Source of the DNA: Ctenosaura bakeri
Taxonomy: Eukaryota; Chordata; Lepidosauria; Squamata; Iguanidae
NCBI GenBank assembly: GCA_948474755.1
Contig: CAOLHI010000075.1
Coordinates: forward strand, 965,064 to 1,029,063
Length of the DNA stretch: 64,000 nucleotides
Reading direction: 5' to 3'
Position numbers and translations under genes: made by a program. The notes beneath the pieces are model-generated. The model was not told the origin of the DNA. It made no database searches and worked only from the letters and a program-made list of their open reading frames with translations. Shown here piece after piece: positions 23,722-36,004 of the stretch. Position 1 is the first letter of the stretch. Each line of letters starts with the position of its first letter.

Positions 23722-23870
23722 AGCCAGGGCTGTACAGCATTCTGCTGGACTACAACTCCCAGCATTCTTCACCATTGGCATTGCTGGCAAGAGCTGCTGA
23801 GCATTGTAGTCCTACAAGATGAGGGAGGAGGGGCATATTTTATCCAGCCCTGGCCTAGATTCAGGTAAAA
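23722..23870. repeat. 'Actacaactcccagcatt' repeat copy
   Basis: It contains ggactacaactcccagcatt and the mirrored tgagcattgtagtcctac, so the unit is an imperfect palindrome, then ttatccagccctggcct. It is related to 2895-3035; likely a small hAT-type MITE. Confidence 0.55.
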
Positions 23871-24309
23871 AGTAACCTGGATCTTCTATTCAGACTGAGG
23901 GAAGGAATACTGGGGGAATTGTACAGCTCTGCAGAAGATCATGTGGCCTAGAGAGTCCCAGACAGTATCTGCTATTCCCTTGACTGCTCATTTAAGACTA
24001 GCTTCACCATTTAATTAAACAGTAGAAACCCACAAAATCAATATACTTGGAAAAAGAAAATAGGCAGAGAAAGGAAAAAACACTCCAAAACACACAAAAC
24101 ACTTGAGTAATCAGGCACTGGGGAGAAAGAGTAGACTCACAGACACTGTGAGTTATTGTTAGTTTAAAGGCTGCCTTCAGATTATTGCTTTTTTCAGTGA
24201 TCCAGCACTGTAATTGCAGAGCTGCCAGTTTTGTTATACATACATTAATTTGTGCGTGCATCTGCACACGTGTGTTCATGGGCATGTTTGTGTGTTCTGC
24301 CATGGTCTT

Positions 24310-24830
24310 TTTCTAAGGTTAAGCAAGCTTTACAGGTTCTGCTGGAATTCAAGGCTGCAGCCAGACTGTTAACTGGAGTGGGTTACAGACACCATATCAT
24401 TCCCCCTTTTGAAACAATTCCACTGTATGCCACTTTGTTGCTGGGCACAATTCAAAGTGCTGGTTATGATCTATAAAACCCTACATGGCTCAGGCCCAGG
24501 CCACAATACGGACCGTATCCCCCTGTATGAACCAGCCAGGGATCTTAGATTGTCAGAAGAGGCCCTTCTCTCAGTCTCACCCTCATCATAAGTACAGGCA
24601 AATACTTTTTTGTTCAGGCAGGCATTTTAATATAGAAAGTTTTTAAAGAATGAACTAGTGGATGCTGAACTGTTTTTAATTTTAATTGCTTCTTTCAATT
24701 TTTTTTTAGCTGTTTTAATTTTTTTACAGTTTAATTCTATTTTAATATGTACTATTTATGTTTTTAAATTGTATTGTTTTAATATGTAAGCTGCTTTGAA
24801 CTCCAATGTTGGGCAAAAAGTGAGATACAA

Positions 24831-24874
<44 letters not shown>

Positions 24875-24875
24875 A
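24310..24875 (+). mobile_element. L2-like LINE 3' end
   Basis: Joined over small frameshifts, the translation shows EFKAAARLLTGVGYRHHIIP, then FKVLVMIYKTLHGSGPGH and YEPARDLRLSEEALLSV, typical of the end of L2-clade reverse-transcriptase proteins. A 3' UTR follows with taagctgctttgaactccaa and ends in a (GAT)n run at 24832-24874, as L2-type tails do. It is inactive. Confidence 0.8.
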
Positions 24876-25744
24876 GCTGGTGCAGGCTTACCCCATTTTG
24901 CTGCTTACAAAGTCTCTCAGCTGGCTTAGTGTTTCCCCCCGCCCTTAGCTTGCTTTGCAAGCAGTGCACATATGTGAGCAGTTTGAAGTGAGCCTCTATA
25001 GGCAAGAAGAACTGGTGAAAGAGCAGAGCCCCTGCCAAATTAATGGAATTTGTACTTAATTTTGAACTATCAAAAGAACAAGTTGTCAGATAACAGGGCA
25101 TCAAAAGACAGGGGTTTCCTGTATATATTTGACTGCAAAGATGTGATTGGTGCTGATACCTGATGAACAGTATCCATGATGAGTTGTAGTTAAAGTTTTT
25201 TAAAAAAGAAATTCCATAAGAAAACAAGGATACTTTTAACAGAAATAAACTTTGAATTTTTAAAATGAAAGATGAGCTAGGTTGCTTTTGACTAGGGAAA
25301 ATATCTTCATAATCATACAGTCTTGACAGTAAAAACAAATAATTCACATAATTTCTCACCATTGGTTGTGGGTTTCTCAACATCAAAGATAATCCTCTTT
25401 TTCTGCATACGCATGCGCACACACACATATACAGCGGCAAATTTTGCACAAACAATGTGCAATAACTTCAATGGTGAAGAATCTTGTCACATTCAGATTC
25501 TCCTCACTGAATTTCCTGGTGCCTACAAAACTCATTTTCAAACACTAATCTAAATGTTTGTTAATATTCTTTTTAGACCTAGCAGTAACAATGTTTTCTC
25601 TTCCACTGGGTACTACAGGAAGCAGCTGCAATTGAGACTTAAGAAAATGGAACAAATATACTTCCCTTCTGTTAAGAATCTTTCCATTCCTCCATCATTA
25701 AAGTTACCAAGATACTAACTAGGTTCAGGAAATAAATACTTCTT

Positions 25745-25885
25745 GTTGCTATGTGCCTTCAAGTAATTTCTGACTTAATGGCAATCCTAAATCAAATCTA
25801 TCACTGGGTTTTCCTAGCAAGATTTGCTCAAAATGTGTGTGTGTGGGGGGGTGCCTTTGCCTCCCTTTGAGGCTGATTCACACCA
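25745..25885 (-). mobile_element. tRNA-derived SINE fragment, minus strand
   Basis: Contains the tail side (gtgccttcaagtaatttctg, gggttttcctagcaagattt) up to tttgaggctga. The tRNA-like head is missing. A short (GT)n expansion at 25829-25845 interrupts it. Confidence 0.75.
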
Positions 25886-26469
25886 TTACCTCATACTGGA
25901 TTTAAAGGAATACTTATTATACAGTAAAAGTGCATTTAGGTAGTCGGCTTCATGCTGTTGTTGTCGTTGTTGTTGTTGTTGTATGCTTCCTCCAAAGAGT
26001 TAATAGCCCCCCCCACATACACACACTATATTCTCACAGCCAATGATGATAGAGGACTGGCCCATTTATTTAAAAAGTTCTTTCTCTAATGTGTTGTTTC
26101 TTAACATGGTTTTAACAAATAGTTTTTAATGTTTGAATAGCAGTTTTGTTAATTGTGTTTACAATTTATTGTTAGCCACATTCTGCATAATTTTTAGTGT
26201 AAAGGTATTGATAAAATGTGTTAATAGAACACCCAGTGAGCATTTTGCTTGGGTTCACGACTCCCCACTCTTACTGTAACCACTGTAGCATACTAGTTCA
26301 TAGATCTCAGATAAGCTATTCTGGGATGCTTTCAGGTAAAAGGTTCAGTAAAAATTCTCAAAATACATGCATACCTGCACGCACATACCCAAGGGTCGCT
26401 GCCTGAACATTCTCAGCAAGTGACTCAAAAGTAGCCAATGAAATGTCAATTATTTCTATCTGCTCACAG
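25886..26469. other. End of intron 5
   Basis: Contains a (GTT)n run near 25958-25982 and then AT-rich DNA up to the acceptor of exon 6. No transposon was recognised. Confidence 0.5.
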
Positions 26470-26611
26470 GAGAAGCTTTACATTTGGCCAGGGATTTTGG
26501 CTACACCTGTGAAACTGAGTTCCCAGCCAAAGCAGTTGGAGAACATCTTGCCAGGCAGCACATGGAACAGAAGGAACAGACAGCAAGGAAGAAGATGATC
26601 CTAGCAACCAA
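26470..26611 (+). CDS. TFAP2D: TFAP2D coding exon 6 (helix-span-helix, first half)
   Basis: This 142-bp exon follows the acceptor tctgctcacag (AG at 26468-26469) and ends at the consensus donor GTGAGT at 26612. Its reading frame gives [20 protein letters not shown] followed by [20 protein letters not shown] and KMILAT. [17 protein letters not shown] is the diagnostic start of the AP-2 helix-span-helix dimerisation domain. It corresponds to about residues 295-341. The exon was found by motif, because no long open frame reveals it: the listed + frames here are in other phases. Phase is G|GA at its start and AA|G at its end. It is separated from exon 5 by a 19.2-kb intron full of transposons. 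Confidence 0.94.
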
Positions 26612-28009
26612 GTGAGTAAATTATGAGAGATGTAATTTTCACTTGGATTTGAAAACTGACCTTGAAGTAACTCAACATTCCAGCTCCATGACCAAAGTTC
26701 CCTCATTATCTAAAGAAACCTTATGGATGTCATACCATTTATTTGTGTATCAGTTCTGTCAGACTTTGCTCACAGTGGACAGTTGCTGTGGTCATAATCT
26801 TGTATCCTGGTATTATTTTCCTGTTATGTACCTTCATTACACATGGAGGTTGCAGTGCTCAATGTACTTGGTGAGTTGCACTGTACTGATACTTAAAGGT
26901 TACTGTTTATAGGAGTGTACTGCACAAATGAATTCTGACAATATGCTGTCAGAAAAAAAAACATGCAGCAAAGTACTGTTAGGGATGAAAAACTACACAG
27001 GACTATAGCCTTCCTGGTCGTCACGACTTCATCCCCCCCATTTTTCATTGCCAGATGAGATGATAAGGAGGGACCCACAAACTCACAGAATTTCCATTGT
27101 TCCTCTCTTCATATTAGCATGCCATTTGCATGAGAATGAGATTTTGGAGTGGGAATTGAAAGTCTGGGGCTGATGGTGCATCAGTGGAATCAACTGTCCT
27201 ATGAATAGTGGCTAGGGAATGTCTTCCACTCCTTCTGTTTTGCAGTATGCCATTATTGCCCTCTACCGGACATAGTAAGAACTGAACAGTTGATTGTCAC
27301 AGATGTGTATGCCCTGCTGCAGGTGTAAAGTGGCCATTTCCACTTAGCAAGTTTCCACTTAACATGTGTTTCTGGACCAAAAATCCTTGAATGTTTCTTC
27401 AGAAAATGCACCTTTCAGACACGAGGTTGCTCCTTCAGAAAGTTTGCCATAGGCATGCAGATGAGCTAGGTGCAAGAGATAGTGTACATGGTGAATCTAG
27501 TCAGATGCCTGAAACTGGCAGGGCCACTGAGGACCCAATTATTGATAAGAGCCACTTCTTGTATCTTGTCAAAGAAATTATTCAGTGGAAAGTGTGGAAA
27601 TCCTATTGTGTACACATTGATGCAAAGTTCAGTTTTCTCATGAAAACATGACTACATCTATGGTTAACTTTTTTGATTTTTAATTCAATTTAAATTTTTG
27701 AACTGGGCAAAAAAATTGTCCTGAGTTTAATGGAGATGTACATTGAAAAGGTATTCTTGGGTCAGAATGACAGGTACATAACTGTTTTTATTGAGAGGTC
27801 AGGTATAGAACTGTCTATTTAATTCCTAGTGAGGAGCTTCATGGTATTACAGAAATATCTAAAGTTTAATCTTTTGATGAAATCTGGAAAAAAAATAGGA
27901 AAAAGAGTTCTTGGAGTCTTTGAGGCAAATTTTAGTAAACCTTTTTTCACTTAAAAAAACACACTTTAGAGGAATGCTGTTGCACATGTGTTTTGAAATT
28001 GTAGTTTTA
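26612..28009. other. Intron 6, proximal part, no recognised feature
   Basis: Frames at 26643-26912 and 27391-27651 plus lack motifs and splice logic. Nothing classified. Confidence 0.5.
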
Positions 28010-28743
28010 CGCCATTTCTGCACAACACTACTATACCGCAACAGCAGTGGTTGTTTCCAGTTTAGGAATCGTGCTACTGCACACTATTGTCACTATCCAG
28101 TTACTATCCCACCCCCAAGCATCACCAAACTGCCTTATTCTATTTCCAGAAAAAGTCTGATGAAAGCCTCCTCTGGTGCTTCAATCCCATCAGCTGGCTC
28201 AATGAGGTGCCATAATAGCACTTGATAGCACTTCCAGTCCTTGTGGACCTAGGAGTGGGCAGGGTGTGGATGTGCCCAGCTTGTTCCTCCCTCAGCGACT
28301 CCCATGGCATGGCAACTTCAAAATCTATCACCTCTTCCTGATTATTTTAAATTTCTCCTTTGAGTTAAAACTTTTTATTTTTTAAATACATTTTTAAGAA
28401 TTATAGCACAAAAGTGCAATAGTGTACTAATGTATCATCCTGTTACAATATTGCTGCACTAGTACAGCTTTCAAAACAAGCCATGCTAAACAAAAAACAA
28501 ACCAACAAAAAAACCCTGAGCAATCAGGCGCAGTGGGACAGGAGTGAAGGCAGGGAAAGGGAGTGGCCAAGGACACTGTAATGCGGAAGGAACACTGGTG
28601 ACAATACAGCTACTCATCGGCTTAAGGCAGAAGGATGTGAAAGAGAGCATTCCTAACCTGACAGCATTGCATAAATAGCAATGCTGGCAATGCTGAGATT
28701 GTAATGGAACAACGCGTTGATGGGGCATGGTGTGGAAAAGGTC
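28010..28743. mobile_element. Candidate larger GGCC-type non-autonomous element
   Basis: The left end GCCATTTCTGCACAACACTA and the reverse complement of the right end, GACCTTTTCCACACCATG, are loosely alike and resemble the ends of family A. The ~730-bp interior has no recognisable protein. No target duplication was found, so limits are uncertain. Confidence 0.3.
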
Positions 28744-30986
28744 TCAGAAAAACCAACATAGATGTCACTTCTGTCACTAATTTGAATTTGGTTTAATCTT
28801 GGTAAAAGAGCAAAGTTGCAGTTTTATGACTGTTATTGGGTAGTTTGTCTGTTTATGTGCATGTTATCTTACTTCTTAGTACTAGACTATATGATATGGA
28901 CACTATGGTGAGTATATATTTATTTATCATATTTGCATTCCTTCATTGGGCCCAAACTATCTCAGATGACTGCCACTCAAGCTTTGTGGACCAACTAGGA
29001 GAAGGGGCCCCTCATTCTGAAATATTCCCGCCATAACACTCAATCCACAAACCATCTGTGATAACATCATCTCATTTCATGCTCATCACACTACGTTCAG
29101 TACTCTGACTGAGGGTTTCATGACCAGCACAAGCATTTTGCATCCTAAAGTGGAAGATCAAATGGTGTCCTCACTCCTAAATCAAGAGGCATAGCCAAGT
29201 TATTTTGACAAGGAGGGAAGCAGAAAATCTCAAAAGGCCCTCTCCCGTCCCTAGCTGTAAAAAAAGAGGAGGAGGGGGGTAGGGGGAGGAGTAGGAGTAG
29301 GAGTAGGAGTAGGAGGAGTAGGAGTAGGAGTGGTAGTGGTAGTTACAACAACCACAACAATTAGATGTTAAATAACTAAAAGTTTGCTGTCTGTCTATGA
29401 CATCTGAAGTCTGCTGCCTAGTGCAGCTGGTTTCCTCATCCTGCCTAATGCCAGGACCAACTCTTTTTTGGGGCTCTGAAAACATCTCTCTAAGCCAAGA
29501 TTCTGGTCCTTGCACACCCTAAAGTAAAGTCTTGTTGGTGTCTTACATTGGGATAGTGGTTCATTATGCCCTAGTAAGGCACATTTTGAAATGGTTTGTG
29601 GCAGCAGTGGGAGTTAATAGCAGCCAAAGAGCCAATTCCCTTGACCTAAGAAACTGCATGGTCAGCTGGCTAGATAGCTCCTCCTGACAGACGTGGCTTT
29701 CAAGGCTCCCACCTTGAAACACAGCATCAGTGGGTGTTTTGTCCTTTGCCATCACAGCACCACCTATGCCAGTGTAGTGACATTGGTCCATAGGATCATG
29801 GCCTGATTCTCACATTCATTCAGTCTCATTTAAATTCTCTTGGATGGTATTCTAGCAGAGTCTAAAGCCCCACACAGCCATTAAAGTCTAACTATGTAAG
29901 TAGTAGCGGGTCCCATTTCTGTTCTTTGCACATTTCCATCACTGTTTTCTTGTGGAAAGTAAATTTCTGAAGAGTTATTCCCCTTTCATGTGCTTTTAAT
30001 GTGCAATGTCTGCAGAAGGATTTAGCTACAAATAGTTCTGCTGAATGCAACAGAGCAAAGAAAGCTGCTTTTGGATAAGTCCATTGTAAACTACAGCTTT
30101 CTAGCCTGACCCACAAACAATTTAAGCTCAAGTGTATGACATCAGCTGGGTTCATGCATGCATGGGCTTAATGAAAAGTACTCCCGATCCAACAGGTTTA
30201 TCAGTCAGACCCTATACATTGCACAAGGCTGAATAATAATTTATGTCCCATCCCACTGGGCAGGTTTCTCAGTCCTGACAGGTTTCTGAGCTTCATCGCT
30301 GATGTCTTTTTGACATTCTCAACAGCCATGACATGAAGCTTGGTGAAAAGAATCAGGTGGCCACAAGTAACTTATACAGTATCAAAGGCTCCCATGAAAG
30401 TAGCAGGCTTTCTCTTTCCTTGAAAAGCAAACCTCTGTCCTACTTGATGTGCAATCCCACTTCAAAGAATCCCCTTTGGCTATATCCAGCATGCAGTGGT
30501 CCACAGATCACCTACTTTTATTAGGCCACACACAGTCATTAGAATCAGGCTGCTCAAAAATGCACAACTATATACCAGAGGCAAATAGGCCCCATGAAGC
30601 CCTTTGTCTTCCCAAAGGAGCCATAAAAACAATTACTCTGCCTGGATTCTAAAGAGCAAACAGAAACTTTAAAAAAAAATTGCGTAAGACTATGATGAGT
30701 TCAGACATCTGCACACCCATTGGCTTCTCATTTCAAAGTGACCCCTTCCTGCCAGGTGTGATGACCTTCATACAAGCTGTTATACCTCAAGAAAGACTGG
30801 GATGAAGATTTCTGTAGGATTATTCACTCCGGTGATCCCCGTTACAGCTTTTTGGAGCCAAGATTTGACACCGTAAAGTAAAAACAAATGCTCTGCTTTC
30901 ATTTTGAAACAGTTTCTGGCCTATCTAGCATGAAAATAACATCTGTCCTCCCACCACCCTCAGTCTCTTTCTGTCTCACACATACA
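28744..30986. other. Intronic DNA with a GGAGTA microsatellite
   Basis: A purine-rich (GGAGTA)n array lies at about 29265-29340; the minus-strand frame through it (29177-29515) gives a Ser/Tyr run and is an artefact. The remainder, including frames at 29564-29791 and 29892-30155 minus, shows nothing recognisable. Confidence 0.55.
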
Positions 30987-31406
30987 GGCCCTTTTCACAC
31001 AGCATTTGCCATGCGAAAGGGCCCCTTGAGCATCGTGCAAATGTGAGGAGTGGTCTACACAATGCACTCACAATCACGCGACGCTCCAGGGTCTGGCAGG
31101 TGCCGCTCGTGCACTTTTTCATTTTCGACTTTAAGCCAAAAATGGTGTGCAATCACGCATCGCTCCGGGGCCCCGTACACACTTGCCATGTGTGCAGAGC
31201 TCTGGAGCCATGGCGCTCATGCTTCCTGCCCCAGCACAACCTGGGAAACTCCCAGGCTGCACTGCCGAAGGAAGAGGTGGGGCTTTCGCACGAGCAGCCA
31301 GCAGCTGCAGAGCTGAAGGAACCGGGATGCGAGAGCCTTTCACTGGAGGCTACTCGCATGATCCCCGCAACCCAGTGCTGAGAAAAAGTAAGTTGCAGAA
31401 AGGGCC
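30987..31406. mobile_element. GGCC-ended MITE, family B copy 3 (inverted)
   Basis: Reverse orientation relative to the 14242 copy: it starts with ggcccttttcacacagcatt and ends tgcagaaagggcc. ACA flanks both sides (30984-30986 and 31407-31409). Five overlapping open frames on both strands in this interval are by-products of its GC content. Confidence 0.83.
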
Positions 31407-31781
31407 ACAGAAACAGATATTTTTTGTGTGCTATAAAAAGACAAAGAAAAGCACCCCACCTAGATCTGTTTGATGGGGACCCCAAGGCTGTAATCCAGAC
31501 TCCCAAGCAGAGAACAGGAGAGGAAAAAGAAGCTTTGGCAGTGGAAGGACTGCAGAATGCCTCCCAAGATGAAGGGTCACCAAGCTTTCCTAAGAGCACT
31601 TGGGATATCACCATGATATTTTAGATAATTCATTTGGGAGTTCTGTGTCCTGGTGATGACCGATCTGTGAAAATATGGGCTGTGTGTGACCATTGGATTC
31701 CCCTCTTGCATATCATAGAGGGAGTGTGCCTGTATTTGGGCTTTTTGTTGAGTACCAGAGGTAGTCTATTTGTGTGACATA
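31407..31781. other. Intronic DNA between MITEs
   Basis: Nothing recognised; the minus frame 31153-31614 spans the MITE boundary and is not a gene. Confidence 0.5.
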
Positions 31782-32150
31782 GGCCCTTTCCACATCTTAT
31801 CTTTTGTTGAATCCATCACATGGGGATACATCAGCTGCCTGCTGGATGGGAAGAAGTGTGATGGCTCTTCCTCTCCCTTCCACAGTGTAGCCCAGCACTT
31901 TCTCAGGCAGCTCTGGGGGAGGAAGTGCAGCCATTTGTGCTTCTTGACATTTTGCACTGGAGACAAATGTGGGAGGGAGGTGGGAGGACTGCACAATCTG
32001 GGTTCATTGGTAGGAGAAATTTGTCAATGATTTATTCCATGATTGTGACTGATGGTCATGCGATCATGATGGGATCACAATGACCTCATGAAGAACCATT
32101 GTTGTGATCCCATGGCCATTGTGGGTTGGGGGTGGGGTGTGGAAAGGGCT
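31782..32150. mobile_element. GGCC-ended MITE, family D
   Basis: Starts GGCCCTTTCCACATCTTATC and ends ggggtgtggaaagggct, with ATA on both sides (31779-31781 and 32151-32153). Some internal likeness to family B (cttcctctcccttccacagt), but most of the middle differs (e.g. catgcgatcatgatgggatc). Confidence 0.75.
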
Positions 32151-32277
32151 ATAGATTTAAATTTTGCCTTTAAAGTGGGTTCAGGGAAGTTCATGGAACA
32201 CTTAGATCTAGTAATGATTTATCTAGCTTTGGCTATTTGTCACGAAAACCTAAAAAAGAATTGTTCTACGACAGTAT

Positions 32278-32458
32278 GGCCATTTCTGCACTACACTCTT
32301 ATAGCGTGATTACTCCGCGTTCAACATCTTATGGAATCCTGCAGTTTGCAGTTTAGGGAGGGGCCGGCTGGCCCCTCCCTAAACTGCAAACCCCAGGATT
32401 TCATAGGATGTTGAAAGTGGAATAATCTCACTTTTAACAGTCTAGTGCAGAAATAACC
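32278..32458. mobile_element. Palindromic MITE, family A copy 3
   Basis: An almost complete palindrome: GGCCATTTCTGCACTACACT, then cgtgattactccgcgttcaac, mirrored by gttgaaagtggaataatctc and gtgcagaaataacc. The centre is ggaggggccggctggcccctcc, here an unbroken palindrome. No convincing target duplication. Confidence 0.82.
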
Positions 32459-32565
32459 TGTATAATGAATCTTCAACCGTTTTCATTTTATAATTCTTAT
32501 TTTTATAAACATGGAATAAGGGAGTGATAAACTCTATTGCTATGCACAAGAGCAGCCATTTTGAT

Positions 32566-32757
32566 GCTGTGTGCCTTCAAATCATTTCCTACTTATGGTG
32601 AATCTAGCATGGGGTTTTTTGGGAAGTTTTGTTCAAATGGGGGTTTGCTTTTGCCTTCCTCTGAGGCTGAAATAATGTGATTTGTACAAAGTCACCCAGC
32701 GAGTTTCCATGGCTGAGTAGGAATGTATACTTTTATCTCCAGAGTCATAATGGCTGC
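32566..32757 (-). mobile_element. tRNA-derived SINE, minus strand
   Basis: On the + strand it reads gctgtgtgccttcaaatcat, then tgggaagttttgttcaaatg, cctctgaggctga and ccatggctgagtaggaat. The tRNA-like head ends near 32757 and is diverged. Confidence 0.82.
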
Positions 32758-33212
32758 TATGTATATACAAAAGTATAGAGATTGTTATCTATCTATTTGT
32801 CCACCTGTTCTGTTAACAAAATGATTTCTCATCCTTCTGTTACAACTCCCAGGGTGGCAAATAACAGTAAAACAATTTTAAAAACATGTAATGCATATAA
32901 TGTATTAGCTCCTCTTCTCTCTTTCATCCCCACCATTTCCCTTGAACATGGATGGCTCCTTACCATCCATACCATTGTGCTCCACACTTGTGGAACCTTT
33001 TCTGTTAAATGTAATCAACCAGAATTTGAGGTAATGCTTTGCTTGCAATGAATTACTTGTAGTTAAATTCCTTTTGTCTAATATCAAGGCCTAACTGTAG
33101 TACATAATGACTGTACCTTAATAAGTGAAGAATGTCACTCCTTTTACCATGAAAATTAATCTTTTAGTTACTTCCATAGTTGTGGTGTATGGCCTCACTA
33201 AAAAGACAAGAA
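32758..33212. other. Intronic DNA, no recognised feature
   Basis: Nothing recognised between the SINE and the CR1 insertion. Confidence 0.5.
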
Positions 33213-34521
33213 GATCATTAAGCGTTCAGTTTCTAATCATTTAGAAAACAACGCAATAATCACGAGAAGTCAACATGGATTTCTCAAAAATAAGTCATGC
33301 CAGACTAATCTTGTCTCTTTTTATGATAGAGTTACTAGCTTGATAGATGAAGGGAATGCTGTGGATGTAGCATATCTCGATTTCAGTAAGGCCTTTGACA
33401 AAGTTCCCCATGACATTCTTGCATCGAAGCTAGTAAAATGTGGGCTAGACAGGGCTACTGTTAATTGGATATGTAATTGGTTGACCGACCGAACCCAACG
33501 GGTGATCACGGATGGCTGCTTTTCATCCTGGAGAGAAGTGACTAGTGGGGTGCCACAAGGTTCTGTCCTGGGCCCAGTGCTGTTCAATATTTTTATCAAT
33601 GACTTAGATGAAGGAATAGAGGGCATGCTCATCAAATTTGCAGATGACACCAAATTGGGAGGGGTTGCTAATATGCCAGAGGACAGGATCAAAATTCAAA
33701 ATGACCTGGATAGATTGGAGAGCTGGGCCAGGGCGAACAAAATGAAATTCAACAGAGAGAAATGTAAGGTCCTACACTTAGGCAGAAATAATGGAATACA
33801 GAAATATAGGATGGGGGACACGTGGCTGGATAGCAGTACGTGTGAAAGGGATCTAGGAGTCTTCATAGACCACAAGCTGAACATGAGTCAGCAGTGTGAT
33901 GCGGCAGCCAAGAAAGCCAATGCAATTCTCGGCTGCATCAACAGGAGTATGGTGTCTAGATCGAGGGAGGTACTGGTACCACTCTACTCTGCTTTGGTTA
34001 GACCCCATCTTGAATACTGTGTCCAGTTCTGGGCACCCCAATTCAAGAAGGATATTGACAAGCTGGAGCAAGTTCAGAGGAGGGTGACCAAAATGGTGAG
34101 AGGCCTGGAAAACATGCCCTATGAGGATAGACTGAGAGAGCTGGGTATGTTTAGTCTGCAGAAAAGGAGGTTAAGAGGGGACATGATAGCCATGTTTAAA
34201 TATTTGAAGGGATGCCACGTAGAGGAAGGAGGGGGCTTGTTTTCTGCTGCTCCAGAAACCAGGACAAGGAGCAATGGATTCAAGCTGCAGGAAAGGAGAT
34301 TCCACCTGAACCTCAGGAAGAACTTCCTGACAGTCAGGGCTGTCCGGCAGTGGAATCTGCTGCCTCGGAGAGTAGTGGAGTCTCCTACCTTGGAGGTTTT
34401 TAAGCAGAGGCTTGATGGCCATCTGTCGGGAGTGCTTTGAGGGTGTTCCTGCATGACAGGGAGTTGGACTGGATGGCCCGTGTGGTCTCTTCCAACTCTA
34501 CATTTCTATGATTCTATGATA
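33213..34521 (+). mobile_element. 5'-truncated CR1 LINE with open reverse-transcriptase frame
   Basis: An uninterrupted frame from about 33213 to the TGA at 34438-34440 encodes ~409 residues of CR1 ORF2. Motifs in order: [47 protein letters not shown], the catalytic FADDTK box, then the conserved C-terminus with [15 protein letters not shown] and [17 protein letters not shown]. The 3' UTR reads ggatggcccgtgtggtctc and ends ttctatgattctatgat, the CR1 end repeat. The endonuclease and ORF1 are missing, so it cannot move. The preserved frame points to a young copy. It lies in intron 6 of TFAP2D in sense orientation. Confidence 0.95.
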
Positions 34522-34821
34522 AGAAATATTCCATGGTTCAAACACTGACTCATGCTGTTGCTTCATAGGTTGATGGGATTATTGAGGAGACAAGAAGGTA
34601 GACAAGCAATGAGAATGTTTTGTATCACAGGACAGTGGCTTGGAGCATTCAGGTGTTTGCTTGTTTTTAAGTAACTAAAAAGTAATTATGTTAGATACCT
34701 TTGAGAAAATGTAAAAAAGAACTAGCAACATTGACAGCTTGTGGGGCCATGGAAACCATAACTACAATAGACTACTATTAAAAGCAACTTCCAAGCTCTG
34801 GTACGAATACTTAATTAGATT

Positions 34822-34991
34822 TACCATATTTGCCAGTGTATAAGATGCACCCATGTATAAGATACACCCCATTTATACATTGGCAATACTATTTGCTAGT
34901 GTATAAGACACACCAGTGTATAAGACGAACCCCATTTTCAAACAATTTTTTTGGGGGGGAAATGAGTCTTATATGCCAGCAAATACAGTAA
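34822..34991. mobile_element. Short TIR element with TATAAGAC repeats
   Basis: Left end TACCATATTTGCCAGTGTAT and the reverse complement of the right end, TTACTGTATTTGCTGGCATA, are inverted repeats beginning with TA. Inside, gtgtataagacacacc-like units recur three to four times. I know similar 'tataagac' repeats from many vertebrate genomes but cannot name the superfamily. Confidence 0.6.
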
Positions 34992-35094
34992 TTGTTCTTT
35001 CTCCTGGATGACTGCTAGAAGAGCAGAGGCCCTCCCCACTCCAGCTTGACCATCTTTACTTTAACTCTTTCTTCTACAAAATTTGAGAAAAGAT

Positions 35095-35330
35095 TATTGT
35101 TGTTTGTTGTTAACTGGCATCAAATCAACTTTAACTTAAGGAAAACCTATTAACGAGAGACCTCTAAGTCACCCTATCAGCAATAGCTCTGTTCAGGTCT
35201 TGCAGACTCAGGGCTGCCGCTTCCTTGATTGAATCTATCTACCTGTATTGGGGTCTTCCTCTTTTCCTATTGTCTTCTATCATACCAAGCATCATTGTCT
35301 CTTCTCATGAGTCAAGTCTTATATTGGATA
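35095..35330 (-). mobile_element. LINE ORF2 C-terminal fragment, RTE/BovB-like
   Basis: Read on the minus strand with small frameshifts it gives EKT-MLG-like, then a KRGRPQYRWIDSIKEAA-like segment and DR-TWRSL, resembling the C-terminus of RTE-type reverse transcriptases. On + the ends read ttgttgtttgttgttaactg, consistent with a simple-repeat 3' tail. Family assignment is from memory. Confidence 0.55.
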
Positions 35331-35428
35331 TTAATCACAATAACATTACTGTACATATGAGAGGAAGATTATTTTCATAACAAACTGGGTATATGACCTT
35401 TGCAGTTATGCCTCCATTCTGATTTTAG

Positions 35429-35542
35429 GCAAATATGTAAAGAATTCCAGGACCTGCTAAGCCAAGACAGATCACCTTTGGGATCCTCAAGACCCACTCC
35501 AATATTAGACCTGGACATCCAGAGACATTTAACACATTTCAG
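35429..35542 (+). CDS. TFAP2D: TFAP2D coding exon 7 (helix-span-helix, second part)
   Basis: This 114-bp exon lies between the acceptor tctgattttag (AG at 35427-35428) and the donor GTATGA at 35543. Its first G completes the lysine codon begun in exon 6. The product reads [20 protein letters not shown], then [17 protein letters not shown] and the first two bases of a serine codon. QICKEFxDLLxQDRSPLG is a near-invariant AP-2 block inside the helix-span-helix dimerisation region, about residues 342-379. In my recollection the alpha and beta paralogues carry this block and the remaining C-terminus in a single last exon, whereas here a 9.7-kb intron follows. A longer open frame reads through the exon (35400-35645), but only the central part has AP-2 similarity. 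Confidence 0.94.
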
Positions 35543-36004
35543 GTATGACCTTCCTAAATCCCTTTATAGAATCACTGGACTAAAGAGATCTGAAATTTTG
35601 GAGATGTTGGTGAGCATTTTATTTGTCAGTATGCTACTTGAATAAATGCTGGGCAAGTGCCTACTCATGCTAGCAAGTTTGACATTAGGAGCAGGATATG
35701 ATAAAACTACAGACTGAGCTTTTTACCAGTCATCTGCACAACTCATGAGTTCCCAAAGCCCAGGAGCTTCCAACAGCCTGGTCTTTGCTAGCTGATCAAG
35801 GAAGGTACAGAAGGAAGGTGAAGTCTCTTAGTGGCGTGGGCAGGGTGCTTCTGCCACAGTTCTCTGTCAAGACTTATGTTAAGAAGGTTAAGAAAGTTCA
35901 AGGAATCTATGAGGAGGGAATCTTGGGGTAGGCTTCTTGCACAATTCTCTGCCCAAGACTTAGAATGATAAAGTGACTGACCCACACTTTGGAAGTCTCC
36001 AGAG
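35543..36004. other. Intron 7 start, no recognised feature
   Basis: Nothing recognised apart from the exon 7 donor at its left edge. Confidence 0.5.

Noticed and set aside
24742..25455. 237-codon minus-strand frame
   Set aside because: It includes a poly-Ser run from the (GAT)n tail of the L2 element and has no recognised domain.
29177..29515. Ser/Tyr-rich minus-strand protein
   Set aside because: Created by the GGAGTA microsatellite.
35400..35645. 81-codon frame as a complete small gene
   Set aside because: Only 35429-35542 matches AP-2; the rest is flanking intron bounded by AG and GT splice sites.
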